This document shows positions 35,469-46,445 of a stretch of DNA of 64,000 nucleotides, one piece after another (position 1 is the stretch's first letter; each line of letters opens with the position of its first letter). The stretch covers positions 78,015,121-78,079,120 of the forward strand of contig NC_071353.1 in NCBI RefSeq assembly GCF_943734655.1. Reading direction: 5' to 3'. The stretch comes from Sabethes cyaneus (Eukaryota; Arthropoda; Insecta; Diptera; Culicidae). The position numbers were made by a program, and so were the translations under genes. The notes beneath the pieces are model-generated. The model did no database searches, was not told where the DNA came from, and saw only the letters and a list, made by a program, of their open reading frames with translations.

Positions 35469-35867
35469 CCGTGGACCCCCGTTTGCCCGTTTTTAATCTG
35501 AACATTTTTAAATTTGAACCCCGTTGGTTTGCACGACGTGCAAATTAAAAATGGTTCAAACGTCATACTCAATATGACATCATTTGCTTATGCAGACAAT
35601 GCACATAAACACATTTGTTTGTACTGACCTAGTGTGTTTAATCTGTTTCACATTGCGTTTTTCCAACGATTATGGTAGAAATCCGATCAGAGAATGAATA
35701 TTCGCTGCTTGCAACTGCCAACTGAATCAAATCACCAAAACAATAACAAAGAGTAGGGCAGCCAGTTCACACAAGTTCCAGCATATTTAGGGTTACCAGT
35801 TGTTCAAATTAAAAACTAACCCCGTTAATTTGCATGAGGAATCGTTCAAACGAACGGGGGTCCACTG
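35469..35867. mobile_element. 399-bp TA-target MITE, intact copy
   Basis: CCGTGGACCCCCGTTTGCC at the left, CGAACGGGGGTCCACTG at the right, flanked by TA. Inverted relative to the split copy at 29793-34152 and used here to define that one. Confidence 0.88.
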
Positions 35868-35869
35868 TA

Positions 35870-36294
35870 TGTAGCATCGAGAAACTCGAAATCACAGACA
35901 AACAGCCATAACACTCGTTTCCATTCATCGTACCGATAAAACCGTCATTTCAAATTTGGGCTTAGTTGGGAATGTGTCCGTTTTGGTCAAAGTGGCGCTT
36001 TTTGACGAAAGAAGGGGAATTCCCCATAAAAAATACTTGCTACTTCGAGGGACACCCATATTGCTATTTGGTATTTGGGAATGTCGATCATAGATGGTGC
36101 TAGTGTTCAGGCTAAATGTGAGGTACGATAATTTTTGTTGATTTTTCTTCCAAGAGTTATGTCTGTTTGTCTGTGTCGAAATCTTTAATTTAAATCGCTG
36201 GTTCTCAAAAGAATTGGCAATAACAGACAACAGTACCATAACTATTTACGTTACGACCATTAACTGTGGTAAAATTATCATGAAAAGGAATTAC
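35870..36294. other. No gene recognised
   Basis: Unique-looking AT-rich sequence. A 104-codon minus-strand frame (35925-36239) shows no family features. Confidence 0.35.
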
Positions 36295-36774
36295 CACAGA
36301 TAACAGACATCCAAGCTAGGCTTGGACCGTGTGTAAAAACTTGCAACGGTTTTTCGCAAGTGGCAATAAGCAGTATGGTGGCACTGCGATCACCTAAAAT
36401 GTTCATTCGAAGACATGAGCGCAAAAGCAATTTGAAGCCTGCTCACACTAACACAAAATCCAATATAGCTGGGGGCCCTAGTGTATATTAAAAGAAATCG
36501 ACACCCGCTCGCTCATACAGGAAACCCCATAAGGTACACATTCGCGACTACGAAGCTACACCCTACACGATCTCTTGTATACATATTCGCGACTACGAAG
36601 TTGCTGACATTTATTTGGTTTTTGTAAGAAAAAAGAGAAGGAAGTATTTTTGCTATTGTTTTCCCACAAGTTTTGACATTTTCGGTTACCGTTAAGACAT
36701 TGTAACTGTGTTGTTTGTAAGTCTGTACGTAATAGAATAAAACAAATGTTATCTAAGCAAAGAATAAGAGCATA

Positions 36775-37181
36775 CCCAGATAACACAAAATCGTAATAGA
36801 AAGGTCACATTAAATCGTTTTCATGTCAATTTCATATCGGAGTTGTATAATGATTAGAGTATGTCAAATCGAAGTGAACAATAAGTTGTTTTACAGTCGT
36901 GCGTGTCTTCATATACAATTCATGACTGTGAATTATAAAGCAGGATAGACAATTGCAATATTTGATTATATCTATATCATATATTCAGGAGTATTTAGTT
37001 GCGTGTTATAAAAACTGCGCAAAACAGAATTACAAATAGTTGTCAAAATTTTCGCACGTATATCGCCTCCACTTTGGTACATATATGCTTTTATATGGCG
37101 TGAAATATAACTTTTTCGTTCAGATATGATTTCGTATACCTCAGTTGCAATCGAGATATACAAACCAAATGGTTTACTGGG
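36775..37181. mobile_element. 407-bp MITE with 2-bp TSD, copy 1
   Basis: CCCAGATAACACAAAATCG to GGTTTACTGGG, TIR CCCAG(T)AA. Duplicate TA at 36773-36774 and 37182-37183. Nearly identical to 43193-43599, which has AA instead, so the 2-bp target is not fixed. Confidence 0.82.
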
Positions 37182-37184
37182 TAA

Positions 37185-37762
37185 ACATAGAAAACTTACA
37201 CGTGCTTACACTGTCAATAATACATGATTTACCTTTGCGCACAACTATATAAAGCTGAAAAACGAAATATTTTCTCGGGAAGCACAATATTTATTCCAAA
37301 TTCCTGTTGATCACAGAATAATCTGTGCGTGCGGCAACACTGACATACGCAGCTGCATTGTTGCTAGATTATTTGTTTCAGATGGCGACTCTAAGGCAGA
37401 GCTGCCATAAATACAGATATTTGTGCATGCATAAATTTGGGACCCTACCGTTTTCTCCGGAGTATTTAATTTTCTCGATCTAATCTTTTAAATAACAAAT
37501 AGTTTATGGACTACTTTAAAATTCAGAAACATTAGTAGAGCCAGTAGATCACAGCAACTGAAATAATTGGGTCCTAAAGGCCTATGTCATTTTTAGCTTG
37601 AATCGATGAGGTTAGGGTTAGGAACACATATTTTGATATTCAATTTTATATTTTTAGGCTATTGCCGTTAAAAAACTTTTTTTTTAATTTTGTAAAATTT
37701 TGAACAAAAAATAAACATTTGGGCAACCTTATATCTGTGTTTTATCCAAGTGGGGACCTTTT
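37185..37762. other. No gene recognised
   Basis: AT-rich non-coding sequence inside the possible TIR element. Confidence 0.35.
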
Positions 37763-37852
37763 GCTTGGATGTCTGTTCTCTGTGGCTTTATTTTTGTATT
37801 GTGGATTTACTTGATCGATGGATTCCGAGGGGAGTTCAGGTACTGTTTCAAA

Positions 37853-38039
37853 CACCCCATTGACATCTCTATATCGAGCTGCAGTGAACGTCAGCGACAG
37901 CATGTCCTGGGCTCAAAATTTGACAGCGGGCCCAAATCAGACTGCTGGCAGTTGAGTGAAACGCAGTGCTGACATGCTATTTTATTTTCACACACACGAG
38001 ATGTTGGCAGCGAAAACATGGTTGCCTGCCGATGGGGTG
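37853..38039. mobile_element. 187-bp hAT-like MITE, copy 3
   Basis: CACCCCATTGACATCTC...CGATGGGGTG with TSD GTTTCAAA (37845-37852, 38040-38047). Confidence 0.93.
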
Positions 38040-38041
38040 GT

Positions 38042-38698
38042 TTCAAAGGTTTCAAACGTTCAAAAGGTAAAAAATGACTAAATTGGCAACACAGTTCGTA
38101 ATGTTTTATCGCCATAACTGGCAACACAGGCTCATTGCGTTTCTGTCGCAACCTTGATCGTGACTTCGTGTTAATCATACAAAAGCATTAAACGAATTGT
38201 TTTCGAATACGAACGTTATTGCTTTGTTATTGCTTGTTTGGATAATGAAGGATAAACTACGCTTTATTCACTATGAAATTTCGGCAAACCAGCGTTGAAA
38301 ATACAAATTCATTTCATGCTGAATTTCATTCCGTTTCTTCTGATAGAACGGTAATTCCTAGGTTTATTTACTTTGCTCGATTGGTTCCAATAATGAAACA
38401 GCGATGATGACACAATTTGACATTTTATCTGTCAAAAGCTAAAAACGACCCTTTTTACGACCGTTCAGAAACACGACTGTTTCAACCGTCGTGTCCAGTA
38501 AGGGAATGCGCGCACAATATAAAGAACTACAAAGGAATTTCACGAGTGGTTGACCGGGCGAATGTTATGCTAACGTCGAATTAAACATAAGCATATTATG
38601 CTGCATTAAAGGCTTTAACGTAAACAGTGTTGTGTTTTGGTTCGTTGTTCGTATTGCAGCTTGCAAGAAAAATCCTCAAAATGCGATTATCTTGACAT
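38042..38698. other. Repeat fragments, no gene
   Basis: 38519-38558 is the right end (GGAATTTCACGAGTGGTTGACCGGG) of the 38840-39691 family. 38562-38655 is repeated at 52580-52669 (AACATAAGCATATTATGCTG...TTTGGTTCGTTGTTCGTAT). Confidence 0.55.
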
Positions 38699-38839
38699 GT
38701 TGGATCTAGAGTGACTATATATAGAGTGGCGACAATGTCAAAATTGGAATAAAAATTATCTGTCAGTATCATTCCAATCGAGCAGACGCAGCCCATCGAC
38801 ATCTCTATATCGAGCTGCAGTGAACGTCAGCGACAGCAT

Positions 38840-39691
38840 CCCGGGCAACGATTTCTTCATGTTTCTTCATTTTTCGATATATCAGTCTTTAAAGACACCA
38901 ATAGAGAAAATCGATGGCGATCGTTACCATTTCTAAAAGAAATTTCTACAAACTTAATAGAAAATTAAAGTTTATTTTATAAAGATCTTCACCAAAATAT
39001 CGATATCAACCGTCATCTTCGAAAATAAATATCAATTTCTGTCGCCAATTCGTTATTAATCTTTACGTAAATTTTTTTTGTTTTTATTTTTGGCTCGGGC
39101 AAGTTTCGAACCCATGCAATTTCTAAACTGTACCACTAATCCTCAGATCTACGACTACTCTTGAGGAGCTTAGATTAAAATGGCAATCATATTCTAAAGG
39201 ACCCCATGCATGTATATTAACATATTGGCGAATTCGTCTATTTACGAGAGTCGCGAACTAATTTGGCGAAACGCAGAAGAAGATGTTTGGGTTCAGTGCT
39301 CAGTTCAAATGATTTGGCCAACATATTGTTAATTTCGAGTTGAACATACATCATTTATGCACATGTATACGCATCGATGCCATTCTTCATTATCCTTTAT
39401 CAATGTTAAAAGATACAATGATATCAAAACAGAAGTAGTTTTAGATAAATACCTGCGAAGAAAATTGAAGTTTTTGCGATACTTTCATACTGAACAAAAT
39501 TTAGTGTAATATCTTTAAAGATTTTTATCAAATTACTGACAAAGAAAATGTTTTAAATGCGAGTATCGATCTATGAAGAAGTTCAAATATTCGTATCGAT
39601 ATTATTGAAAATTAAACGTAAAGATTTATCGTCACAAAGCTTTATTTTTGTATAAAGAACTACAAAGGAATTTCACGAGTGGTTTACCGGG
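38840..39691. mobile_element. 852-bp element with CCCGG ends and 2-bp TSD
   Basis: Left CCCGGGCAACGATTTC, right GAGTGGTTTACCGGG; AT duplicated on both sides. The length of the interrupted MITE proves the 2-bp duplication. The ends resemble those of the CCCAG family. Non-coding, contains ATCGATA-rich AT sequence. Confidence 0.88.
39065..39180 (-). mobile_element. Possible tRNA-derived SINE
   Basis: On minus: GAGGATTAGTGGTACAGTTT (A-box-like), TGCATGGGTTCGAAACTTGC (B box GGTTCGAAAC) and a tail AAAAATAAAAACAAAAAAAA. Target duplication not found. Confidence 0.4.
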
Positions 39692-40329
39692 ATGTCCTGG
39701 GCTCAAAATTTGACAGCGGGCCCAAATCAGACTGCTGGCAGTTGAGTGAAACGCAATGCTGACATGCTATCTCATTTTCGCACACACGAGATGTTGGCGG
39801 CGAAAACATGGTTGCCTGCCGATGGGGTGAGCAGACGACCAATCCAACGCGTATGGAAAGAGAAAGAAAATAAGCTTTGCTAGAGCATTGCATACTTTTG
39901 GGATGACATGTCGCCATTCTGTATATAGTCACTCTAGTTGGATCAAGTTGTCATACACTGAGAAAAAAACCATGGTAACGCGAAATATGTACCCATGGTT
40001 ATCTTAACTATATTGCAATATTGTAGTGCCTACCATGATTTTTGTCAACTTGAGAAGTTTCGTGGTTAAAACTACTATAACAACAAGCAAATCGCTCACT
40101 ATTTCACTGGTTAAATAGACTTTTTTCTCATACTTCTAATGACAATATTTTTACAGCTTGATATAACAATATTGAATTTTCAACAGGACCATGAAATTGG
40201 TGAATTTTCTAACTGCAAGAATATCATGGTAGTTTTAACATTTTTAGGAGTTATCGTAATCGGATAAGTTTAGTGGTTTTGAACTCACTATGAAAATATG
40301 TCGCGTTGACAATTTTATAGTTGTTTTAC

Positions 40330-40590
40330 CTTTTTTTTGTCAATCAAAGTCGCCATTTTGGAAAATACAGAATACACGTGTTATGTTTACAGGTTTAAGT
40401 TCGGCTAATTATTCTTTAAAAATTAGGTGAGTTTTCAAACATTTAACAAGAAAAAACGTTGTGTTTCTTTATGTTACTATTAAATATAAAAAATCAGTAA
40501 ATCATCTTGGAACATCAGTGTCTTAAAACAACCTTTTCATGTTTTAGGGAGGATTTGGATACTGACTTTTGTCTTTTATCAGATGTAATT
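40330..40590. other. AT-rich sequence, no gene
   Basis: Ends in a pyrimidine-rich acceptor-like ACTTTTGTCTTTTATCAG at 40565-40582. Confidence 0.35.
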
Positions 40591-40593
40591 ACA

Positions 40594-40764
40594 AATGGTA
40601 GTCTACGAAAAGACGGAGGCGGAAGCACTTAGACTCGCACTTAGAGCACAGAGATGGCGAAGACGATTGTATTCATCTGCCCATGGAAGAAGCGACCGAA
40701 CCCGATCCGGAAGCCGTGATCAGAAAAATTTGGACGTGCGCACGTCAACTTGAACTTGGACTAG
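40594..40764 (+). other. Exon-like open segment, unidentified
   Basis: After an in-frame stop at about 40596 the frame reads KRRRRKHLDSHLEHRDGEDD, CIHLPMEEATEPDP, EAVIRKIWTCARQLELGL and meets a good donor (CTAG|GTAAGCCC) at 40764. Composition looks like real protein and it lies upstream of the hyd fragment on the same strand, so it could be another exon of that copy. No ATG; identity unproven. Confidence 0.35.
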
Positions 40765-40769
40765 GTAAG

Positions 40770-41225
40770 CCCAAATCCATTTACTGATCGAACGACTAAC
40801 GCAGATAATAAAACTTTGATATTATGTATTGTTATATTATTTCATGTATCTTTAACTAATCAATTATTACAACTACAATGGAAGATAGTTTTTTTAAACT
40901 GTAGACCATACGTTGATTAATCAATTAATTTATCTAATCGAATAACAAAGAAAACACAAAGTGGTTTTATTAATCGATTAGTAAAAGTGATTAGTTAACG
41001 ATTAATCGATAAAGAAGTAAGACATTTGCACGATTTCGCCAGTTTTCCGTGTTTACAATATTAATCGGTCGGTCGGAAAGTTATTAAAGTAGGTCGGTCA
41101 GTTATTAAGACCGGAAATGCCGGAAATAAATTACATTATTGTCTGTTTAACTTGAACTCCGGCCGGCAGAAGCAGGATAGCGTTTTTTCTCCGCATATAG
41201 CTTTTTTCGTGGGTGCACTCGCTCT
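40770..41225. other. No gene recognised
   Basis: Includes ATCGATTA-rich sequence (40915-41010) like the termini of the 29987-33934 hAT-like element, and a GGTCGGTCGG repeat near 41068. May contain intron of the gene copy. Confidence 0.35.
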
Positions 41226-42745
41226 AAATTATTCAATGATTGTTCGGAAAGTGTCCTTTTGTTGCGGAACGGAAATAATACGATTTATCCTTTGAGTAAG
41301 AACTGTGTGGACGCAATCCGTGATCCGAGCTGATTGGACCGGTTGGTCATTCCTCCGATTAATGTATTGCGGCAGCATGTGTTGGCCCACTTCGAATAAG
41401 GATTCGTCAAAATCTAGCAAAAGGTGCATCTGCATCTAGTTCTAATGCTAATGGGGGATCGGTCGGTTCAGACTTGAATTCAGCCGACCTGTCAACATTT
41501 GCGTGATCACAAATACTATTATTGGCAATCGACCGGTTAGCATTCAAGAAATTATGCATCGTAGTGTGGATCGTGAGAGTATAATCAATATATATAGAAT
41601 GCCAGTGTCGCTGCAGTGCGCGTGGTAAACATCACACATGTTCAGATAATGTATTTACATTATATATGCAAATGTGTGTGTGCCTGAGATTCATCAAAAG
41701 GGGAATCTCATTGTCAAACTTTGACAACCAGTTTAAAATTTCAAATATGGCTGCCAAGTAATGTGATTGGAAACTTCGCTTGCTTCAAATTTCTGAAAAA
41801 ATCGGTGCAAAAGGGAACAGTTGTGGGATTCTATTCATCCGGACGAAAAGAAAAAGAACGTTTAAAACCATTTCACTGGCATAAAAACACAACGGAGAAC
41901 GGACTGATGACAGCACCAACCAGCGCACAGATAAAGAACAGATAAATAACAATGAGCAACTATGACAATGAAGTTCCCGATTCACAGACTTGATACAGAT
42001 TGTTAGCATCATGTTTACCACAATGAGTCCTATAGAAAAACAGCGACACTGGCATTCTATATATATTGATTCTACTATCGTGAGCTTTGAGTTTAAACAG
42101 TGCTCCCCTTCCACCGAGAAGCAAAGCGACACTGGGAGGATTACTGCCAGTTTATTGGCCGCCCATAGGATCCGCCAATGACAATATGACAAGGACACAA
42201 TGAGCAGTTTGAATCCTCTGCAGCCACAAAAAAGCTTAAACGAAACTTACTTTTCAAATCCAAACAAACGGCGTTGCAGATTGTGCAACTTTTGTGCGAG
42301 ATTTTAGTTCAACCACATCTAAGACAACTACTGAATACAAAGGATGCTCAAGGACAAACTTCATTTATGATGGCCGTTACCTGCCGCGCTGGAAACATAG
42401 TTTTAATGCTATTCTCAGATTAAGCTAATGAAGATGTCAACATTTCCGACTTAATTATATTCCCGTTAGGTAGGCCTGCTTAATCAGTCCCTTTGGGGAC
42501 CTTATGCTGTAATGACGCTCTTTCACCTGGCCAGGTTCTATCATACTAATTAAGACATTTTCGAATTTCGCACTTGCGGTCTAATACAATATTTTTGCTG
42601 TTGGACTGTATGTGCGAAAGATTGTCACAAGGGACACGATTGTAAACTGAAACGAACATCCCCAACATTGTGATGGTTTGGAAAAATGCAAATGAAAGCG
42701 CTAATTGCAGGCAATCAAATCAAACGTTACGAATTGCTTTGTTGT
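41226..42745 (+). pseudogene. hyd: hyd (UBR5-type HECT E3 ligase) pseudogene fragment
   Basis: Interrupted blocks on plus: SVLLLRNGNNTIYPLSKNCV, DAIRDPS and PPINVL (41239-41370); then, after a nested MITE, RPxDPPMTI, TKKLKRNLLFKSKQTALQIV, QLLCEILVQPHLRQLLNTKD, AQGQTSFMMAVTCRAG (42205-42410), and a zinc-binding UBR-box stretch with FRTCGL-like, CMCERLSQGTRL-like and CKLKRTSPT remnants (42500-42660), ending near GNQIKRYELLC. In hyd/UBR5 this region spans the linker into the UBR box that binds N-degrons. Multiple in-frame stops (for example at 41333, 42168 and 42421) and frameshifts make it dead. A hAT-like MITE (41578-42076) is inserted with TSD ATCGTGAG. No HECT domain is present. Identification is from recalled conserved blocks. 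Confidence 0.72.
41578..42076. mobile_element. 499-bp hAT-like MITE (AGTATAATC family), complete
   Basis: ~35-bp TIRs: AGTATAATCAATATATATAG...GTGTCGCTG on the left, mirrored by CAGCGACACTGGC...ATTGATTCTACT on the right. Perfect TSD ATCGTGAG (41570-41577, 42077-42084). Inserted in the hyd copy. Confidence 0.92.
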
Positions 42746-43190
42746 TTTGTTTTTTTTTGTGAAACCGAGAAACTTAACTCCTGTTGAGAATCAACCCTGG
42801 GAACGTTCATAATCTTGAGGATTGCTTGACTGCAATCAGGTCCCAGGGCTGGTCTGTATCTTTACATATGTAGATGAAAGATGCACACTATCCTGGACAG
42901 CCGTCAAAGGTTACATATTATACCGGGATGTTGAATCTAAACATACTGTCGATAATTGTAAGCGATAGGCACCATACAATTGTCCTAGCGCTATCAAAAC
43001 ATCAGTATTCTGTCTAGATTTGAACCCTTTTGAACATCTTTTTAAATAATTTCATTTCTATAATGAGAAATCATTCGATTTCATATTAAAATGACTTAGA
43101 CCGAGCTCTTGTACAAAAATGGTCAGCAATTCACAGAGGGATATTTGAAAAATAGTTAATTTTATCCCAAACAGATTAAAACAGGTCATC
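42746..43190. other. No gene recognised
   Basis: Includes the inverted pair TCAACCCTGGGA/TCCCAGGGCTGG near 42790-42850. Otherwise AT-rich. Confidence 0.35.
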
Positions 43191-43192
43191 AA

Positions 43193-43599
43193 CCCAGATA
43201 ACACAAAATCGTAATAGAAAGTTCACATTAAATCGTTTTCATGTCAATTTCACATTGGAATTGTATAATGATTAGAGTATGTCAAATCGAAGTGAACAAT
43301 AAGTTGTTTTGCAGTCGTGCGTGTCTTCATATGCAATTCATGACTGTGAATTATAAAGCAGGATAGATAATTGCAATATTTGATTATATCTTAATCATAT
43401 ATTCAGGAGTATTTAGTTGCGTGTTATAAAAACTGCGCAAAATAGAATTACAAATAGTTGTCAAAATTTTCGTACGTATATCGCCTCCACTTTGGTACAT
43501 ATATGTTCTTATATGGCGTGAAATATAATTTTTTCGTTCAGATATGATTTCGTATACCACAGTTGCAATCGAGATATACAAACCAAATAGTTTACTGGG
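43193..43599. mobile_element. 407-bp MITE with 2-bp TSD, copy 2
   Basis: Same ends as 36775-37181; duplicate AA at 43191-43192 and 43600-43601. Confidence 0.82.
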
Positions 43600-43639
43600 A
43601 ATGGTCCAACAAGGTAGTAGTTGAGCGAGAAAGGACATT

Positions 43640-43885
43640 TGTTTCAACTAATAGTTAACTGTCCGAATACTTTTTTGTCTGCATTTTTAGCCAATTCAAA
43701 CTATATGTACTCTATCTTCAAAACGCAAAGCTTTTCCCCGAATTTTTGTTGTGCATCTAAATATGCTTTAGTTAAACATTGTTTTAAAAAATATGTATTA
43801 ACATTCTTTGCAAAAATACTGCGCAAAATTACTAAAAGAAAAATTTATGCGCTGCGGTCCAAATACTTTTTTGGTTGACTGTAGT
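43640..43885 (-). mobile_element. Tc1-like element end fragment
   Basis: Reading inward from 43885 on minus: CTACAGTCAACCAAAAAAGTATTTGGACC, the ACAGT...GTATTTGGAC layout of Tc1-like termini. CCGAATACTTTTTTGTCTG at 43655-43674 may be the diverged other end. No transposase. Confidence 0.5.
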
Positions 43886-43889
43886 CCTT

Positions 43890-44320
43890 CAGTCGTATCC
43901 CCGTGCCAAATTGATTGCGGAACGACCCATTTGCGATTCAGGTAAAAAGTTAGAGAACAGTCTTGGAAATGCATTAATATTTTTTATTTTAACAGGAAAT
44001 GTGTATCCGATATAAATGGAAATTGATCGAAGCGGCTGGCCCTGCAATTATCCTATACTCTAACAGCTGGCTGCAAAGTCTATCACTTACAGCGACAGGA
44101 TTCTACTGCGTTGTGCCCCCGGGAGATGTTTTTAATTTATTCGGTCACAATAACCAATGATCGTCATTGGATGTGCCATCATGATAAAAGTTTTTAGAAC
44201 AGCAACTGCAAGGGCACGACAGCTTTAAGAGGTAAGTATTGCTGTAAGTTAGTTTAGCACATGTCTATAATCGCTTCTTACTCCGAATAGGATAACGTGA
44301 AGTCTGCCGCATTCGATCAA
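43890..44320 (+). other. Exon-like junctions and a SINE tail fragment
   Basis: 43918-43994 has GATTCAG|GTAAAAAG...TTATTTTAACAG|GAAATG, a plausible short intron of unknown gene. 44030-44110 (CTGGCCCTGCAATTATCCTA, GGCTGCAAAGTCTATCACTT) matches the 3' part of the mosquito SINE seen at 32790-33020. Nothing else recognised. Confidence 0.4.
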
Positions 44321-44587
44321 TGTTTAGGCAGTTGAAACTAATAGTCAGTGGTTTCACTTCAGTATATTCCAGCTGAATACGCCGGATTTAACCGGCTCTG
44401 CCGCGGGCGGAACATCGCAAATTATGGTTGTGACTCGGAATGCATATAAAACAAGAATGCTTATAGAAAACAATTCCAAAATGTAAAATATCTGTTAAAA
44501 TTATAGGTAATACATATTGACATAAACGATGGTTTGTTATTCGGATTGTGAGATAATGAGAAATCCGTCTAAAATATTTTTATGACC

Positions 44588-44732
44588 ATTCACATTATAC
44601 TTACTCCGAATGAATCAAATGAATCTTTTGCAATAAATGAATGTAGTGACTTGCAAGCATACTTGCAAATGCACCACATTCATTTATTGCAAAAGATTCG
44701 TTTGATTCATTCGGAGTAAGTATAACGTGAAT
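44588..44732. repeat. Long hairpin, ~60-bp arms
   Basis: ATTCACATTATACTTACTCC...AATGAATGTAGTG is mirrored by CCACATTCATTTATTGCAAA...AGTATAACGTGAAT with about four mismatches and a ~24-nt loop. Plausible MITE or small-RNA hairpin. Confidence 0.85.
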
Positions 44733-45283
44733 AATCATAAAAACTATAAAATTTATAGTTGAGATGACTACACTCATGGTTATTTCAACAATAGTTAATA
44801 ACGTCATTTTTACCACGAAATTGTCACGACAACCAGCTTGTCCCGTTCAATGCGTGTTTAAGATGACTATTTTCTTGTCAGCAATACCATACAAAACCAT
44901 TATTATGATGACAATTGTATAGTTTTAAATTATAGTTGTCCCAACCATGCATGGTCATTTTTACCATAAAATTGTCACTGCTACCAGGCAGTTCCGTTTG
45001 CTTTTAGTCCAAGATGACTATTTTCTTGTCAGTAAAACCATACAAAAAGAGGTTAAGATAACTAAAGCATTGTAATGATGACAATTTTATGGTATACAGA
45101 TTAAAGTTATGCCTACTATGCGTGGTCATCCGTACCATGCGTGCATTGTCCAAGCTTATAGTCGAAATAACCATGAAAATGTTGTCTAGACCAGTTTTCC
45201 CAGTCGGTTGAAAACCACCCTACTTTTCTGGTCAAGCTTGCCCCTAAAATGGTAGAATTTACCATGAAATTTTTCTGTGTGTA

Positions 45284-45600
45284 ATGTAACCGCCGTAACC
45301 GCATAACATTAAAGTCAATGCGCTATTTATATACAGGTGAGAAAATGCTGAAAACAGGGTATTAATGCAATGTCAAATATTTCTGGCTTTAGTTTTCAAA
45401 AGGTCGCATAATGCATGTAAAAGGGTTGATTATGCGACCTTCTGAAAACTAAAGCCAGATTTTTCTAATATTTTCTAAATTGATAGTTCAGCAATGTCGA
45501 AACAGAGCAACGCTTAATTTTAAAAACAAACTCCATTGTTTAGTGCGGTTGTTTGACGTCGTAGCTAAAGTGATAATCGATATCTTGATATCTTTAAAGC
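45284..45600. other. Spacer with a hairpin, no gene
   Basis: Holds the 45382-45459 hairpin; otherwise AT-rich. Confidence 0.4.
45382..45459. repeat. Hairpin with 30-bp arms
   Basis: TCTGGCTTTAGTTTTCA.AAGGTCGCATAA and TTATGCGACCTTCTGAAAACTAAAGCCAGA pair with one mismatch around an 18-nt loop. Confidence 0.85.
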
Positions 45601-45764
45601 ACAGAGAACAGACATCCATTCAGGAACAAATTTTTCGGGAATTGGGTATTTTAGTGGTATTTAAATTCTCGCATATTATGATAATATATGATGTCACTGT
45701 AAAGTCACATGAAGACTTTTTCAAATTTGACGAGTGAAAGTAATAAAAAAAGCATTTTTTTCAT

Positions 45765-46254
45765 TTAAAAATTTTTTTAGGGATAAGACGATAGCTGATA
45801 AGTAAACCATTTTTCTTCTCAGCTCGCCTTAGACAACACAGTGGATAGATAAACTATGGTCATCAGCCGATACAGGTTTCATATGGGAGCTGTCAAAAGC
45901 TCGGTCAAAATGAAAAGCTCTATCAGAAAGATAGAAGAGAGGAAGAGAACTTCTGACATCATTTCAATCAATCGGCTTGGTTGATATCTGTCAAACAGCA
46001 AATCATTCTATTTTTGATTTTTATTAATTTTTTCATCAAATATTCACTTAATTGAAATAAAAAAAGAACTGTTAGATTCAGAAAACGACGGGCTATCAAA
46101 TGAGGTAAAAAAATCAACTTTTTGGGAAAATTAAAATACCCAATTCTTGGATAAAATTTTAAACTAAAATCACCTAATATGCTAGCGACACCACCACTAT
46201 AGTTTCCCAACTAAATGATTCATTTGATTTGCACACTGACAACCTTTGGCTCCT
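45765..46254. other. No gene recognised
   Basis: Contains GCGACACCACCACTATAGTT at 46182, repeated in the same orientation at 49678 (GCGACACCATCACTATAGTT). Confidence 0.4.
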
Positions 46255-46445
46255 CTGGCGCTAGTATATATGGACTATCCAGCTTTCCACGAGCGATAAT
46301 GGCGGATATTGAGCACAAGTGGGCACAATCTTTTGACATTCATTGGAGGAGCGTCGAGTTCGCCCTGACGGAGTTACTATGGATACATTCATGATTGTTT
46401 GTTGTTCGAATGTAAAAATGTAAACATTTTTCAATTTTGCAGATC
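46255..46445. repeat. Left inverted repeat of the NUBP2/DHX35 composite
   Basis: CTGGCGCTAG...ATCCAGCTTTCCACGAGCGA, an ATG (GATAATGGCGGATATTGAGC), GTTTGTTGTTCGA and TTTTGCAGATC. Its inverse occupies 49443-49633 with few differences. Contains a short ATG-led frame (MADIEHKWAQSFDIHWRS) in both copies. Confidence 0.85.

Larger units (their letters stand above)
36295..37784. mobile_element. Possible TIR element (CACAGAKAACAGACATCCAAG)
   Basis: Left CACAGATAACAGACATCCAA and right TTGGATGTCTGTTCTCTGTG are inverted repeats. The same end recurs at 45600 and 49763. No target duplication was found, so these two ends may belong to different copies. Contains a 407-bp MITE. Confidence 0.45.
38789..39829. 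mobile_element. 187-bp hAT-like MITE, copy 4, split
   Basis: Arms 38789-38839 and 39692-39829. TSD AGCAGACG (38781-38788, 39830-39837). Total after removing the insert and one AT is again 187 bp. Confidence 0.93.
38707..39936. mobile_element. hAT-like MITE (TAGAGTGACTATATA family), copy A, carrying nested insertions
   Basis: TAGAGTGACTATATATAGAG at the left and CTGTATATAGTCACTCTA at the right. TSD GTTGGATC (38699-38706 and 39937-39944). Without its inserts it is ~190 bp and matches 51141-51324. Confidence 0.9.
39957..45283. mobile_element. Possible 5.3-kb element with CCATG-repeat termini
   Basis: Left CACTGAGAAAAAAACCATGG and right TTTCATGGTAAATTC-type end read outward (CACACAGAAAAATTTCATGG on minus) are similar inverted ends. 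Both subterminal regions (39957-40330, 44740-45283) are full of ACCATG/CATGGT and TTGTCA motifs. Target duplication not found. If real, it encloses a hyd pseudogene and several MITEs. Confidence 0.4.

Noticed and set aside
41229..41435. Minus-strand 68-codon ORF as a gene
   Set aside because: It is the antisense of the hyd-like coding segment on plus, which explains its protein-like composition.
44601..44816. 71-codon minus-strand ORF
   Set aside because: Mostly within the long hairpin 44588-44732; palindromic frame, no family features.
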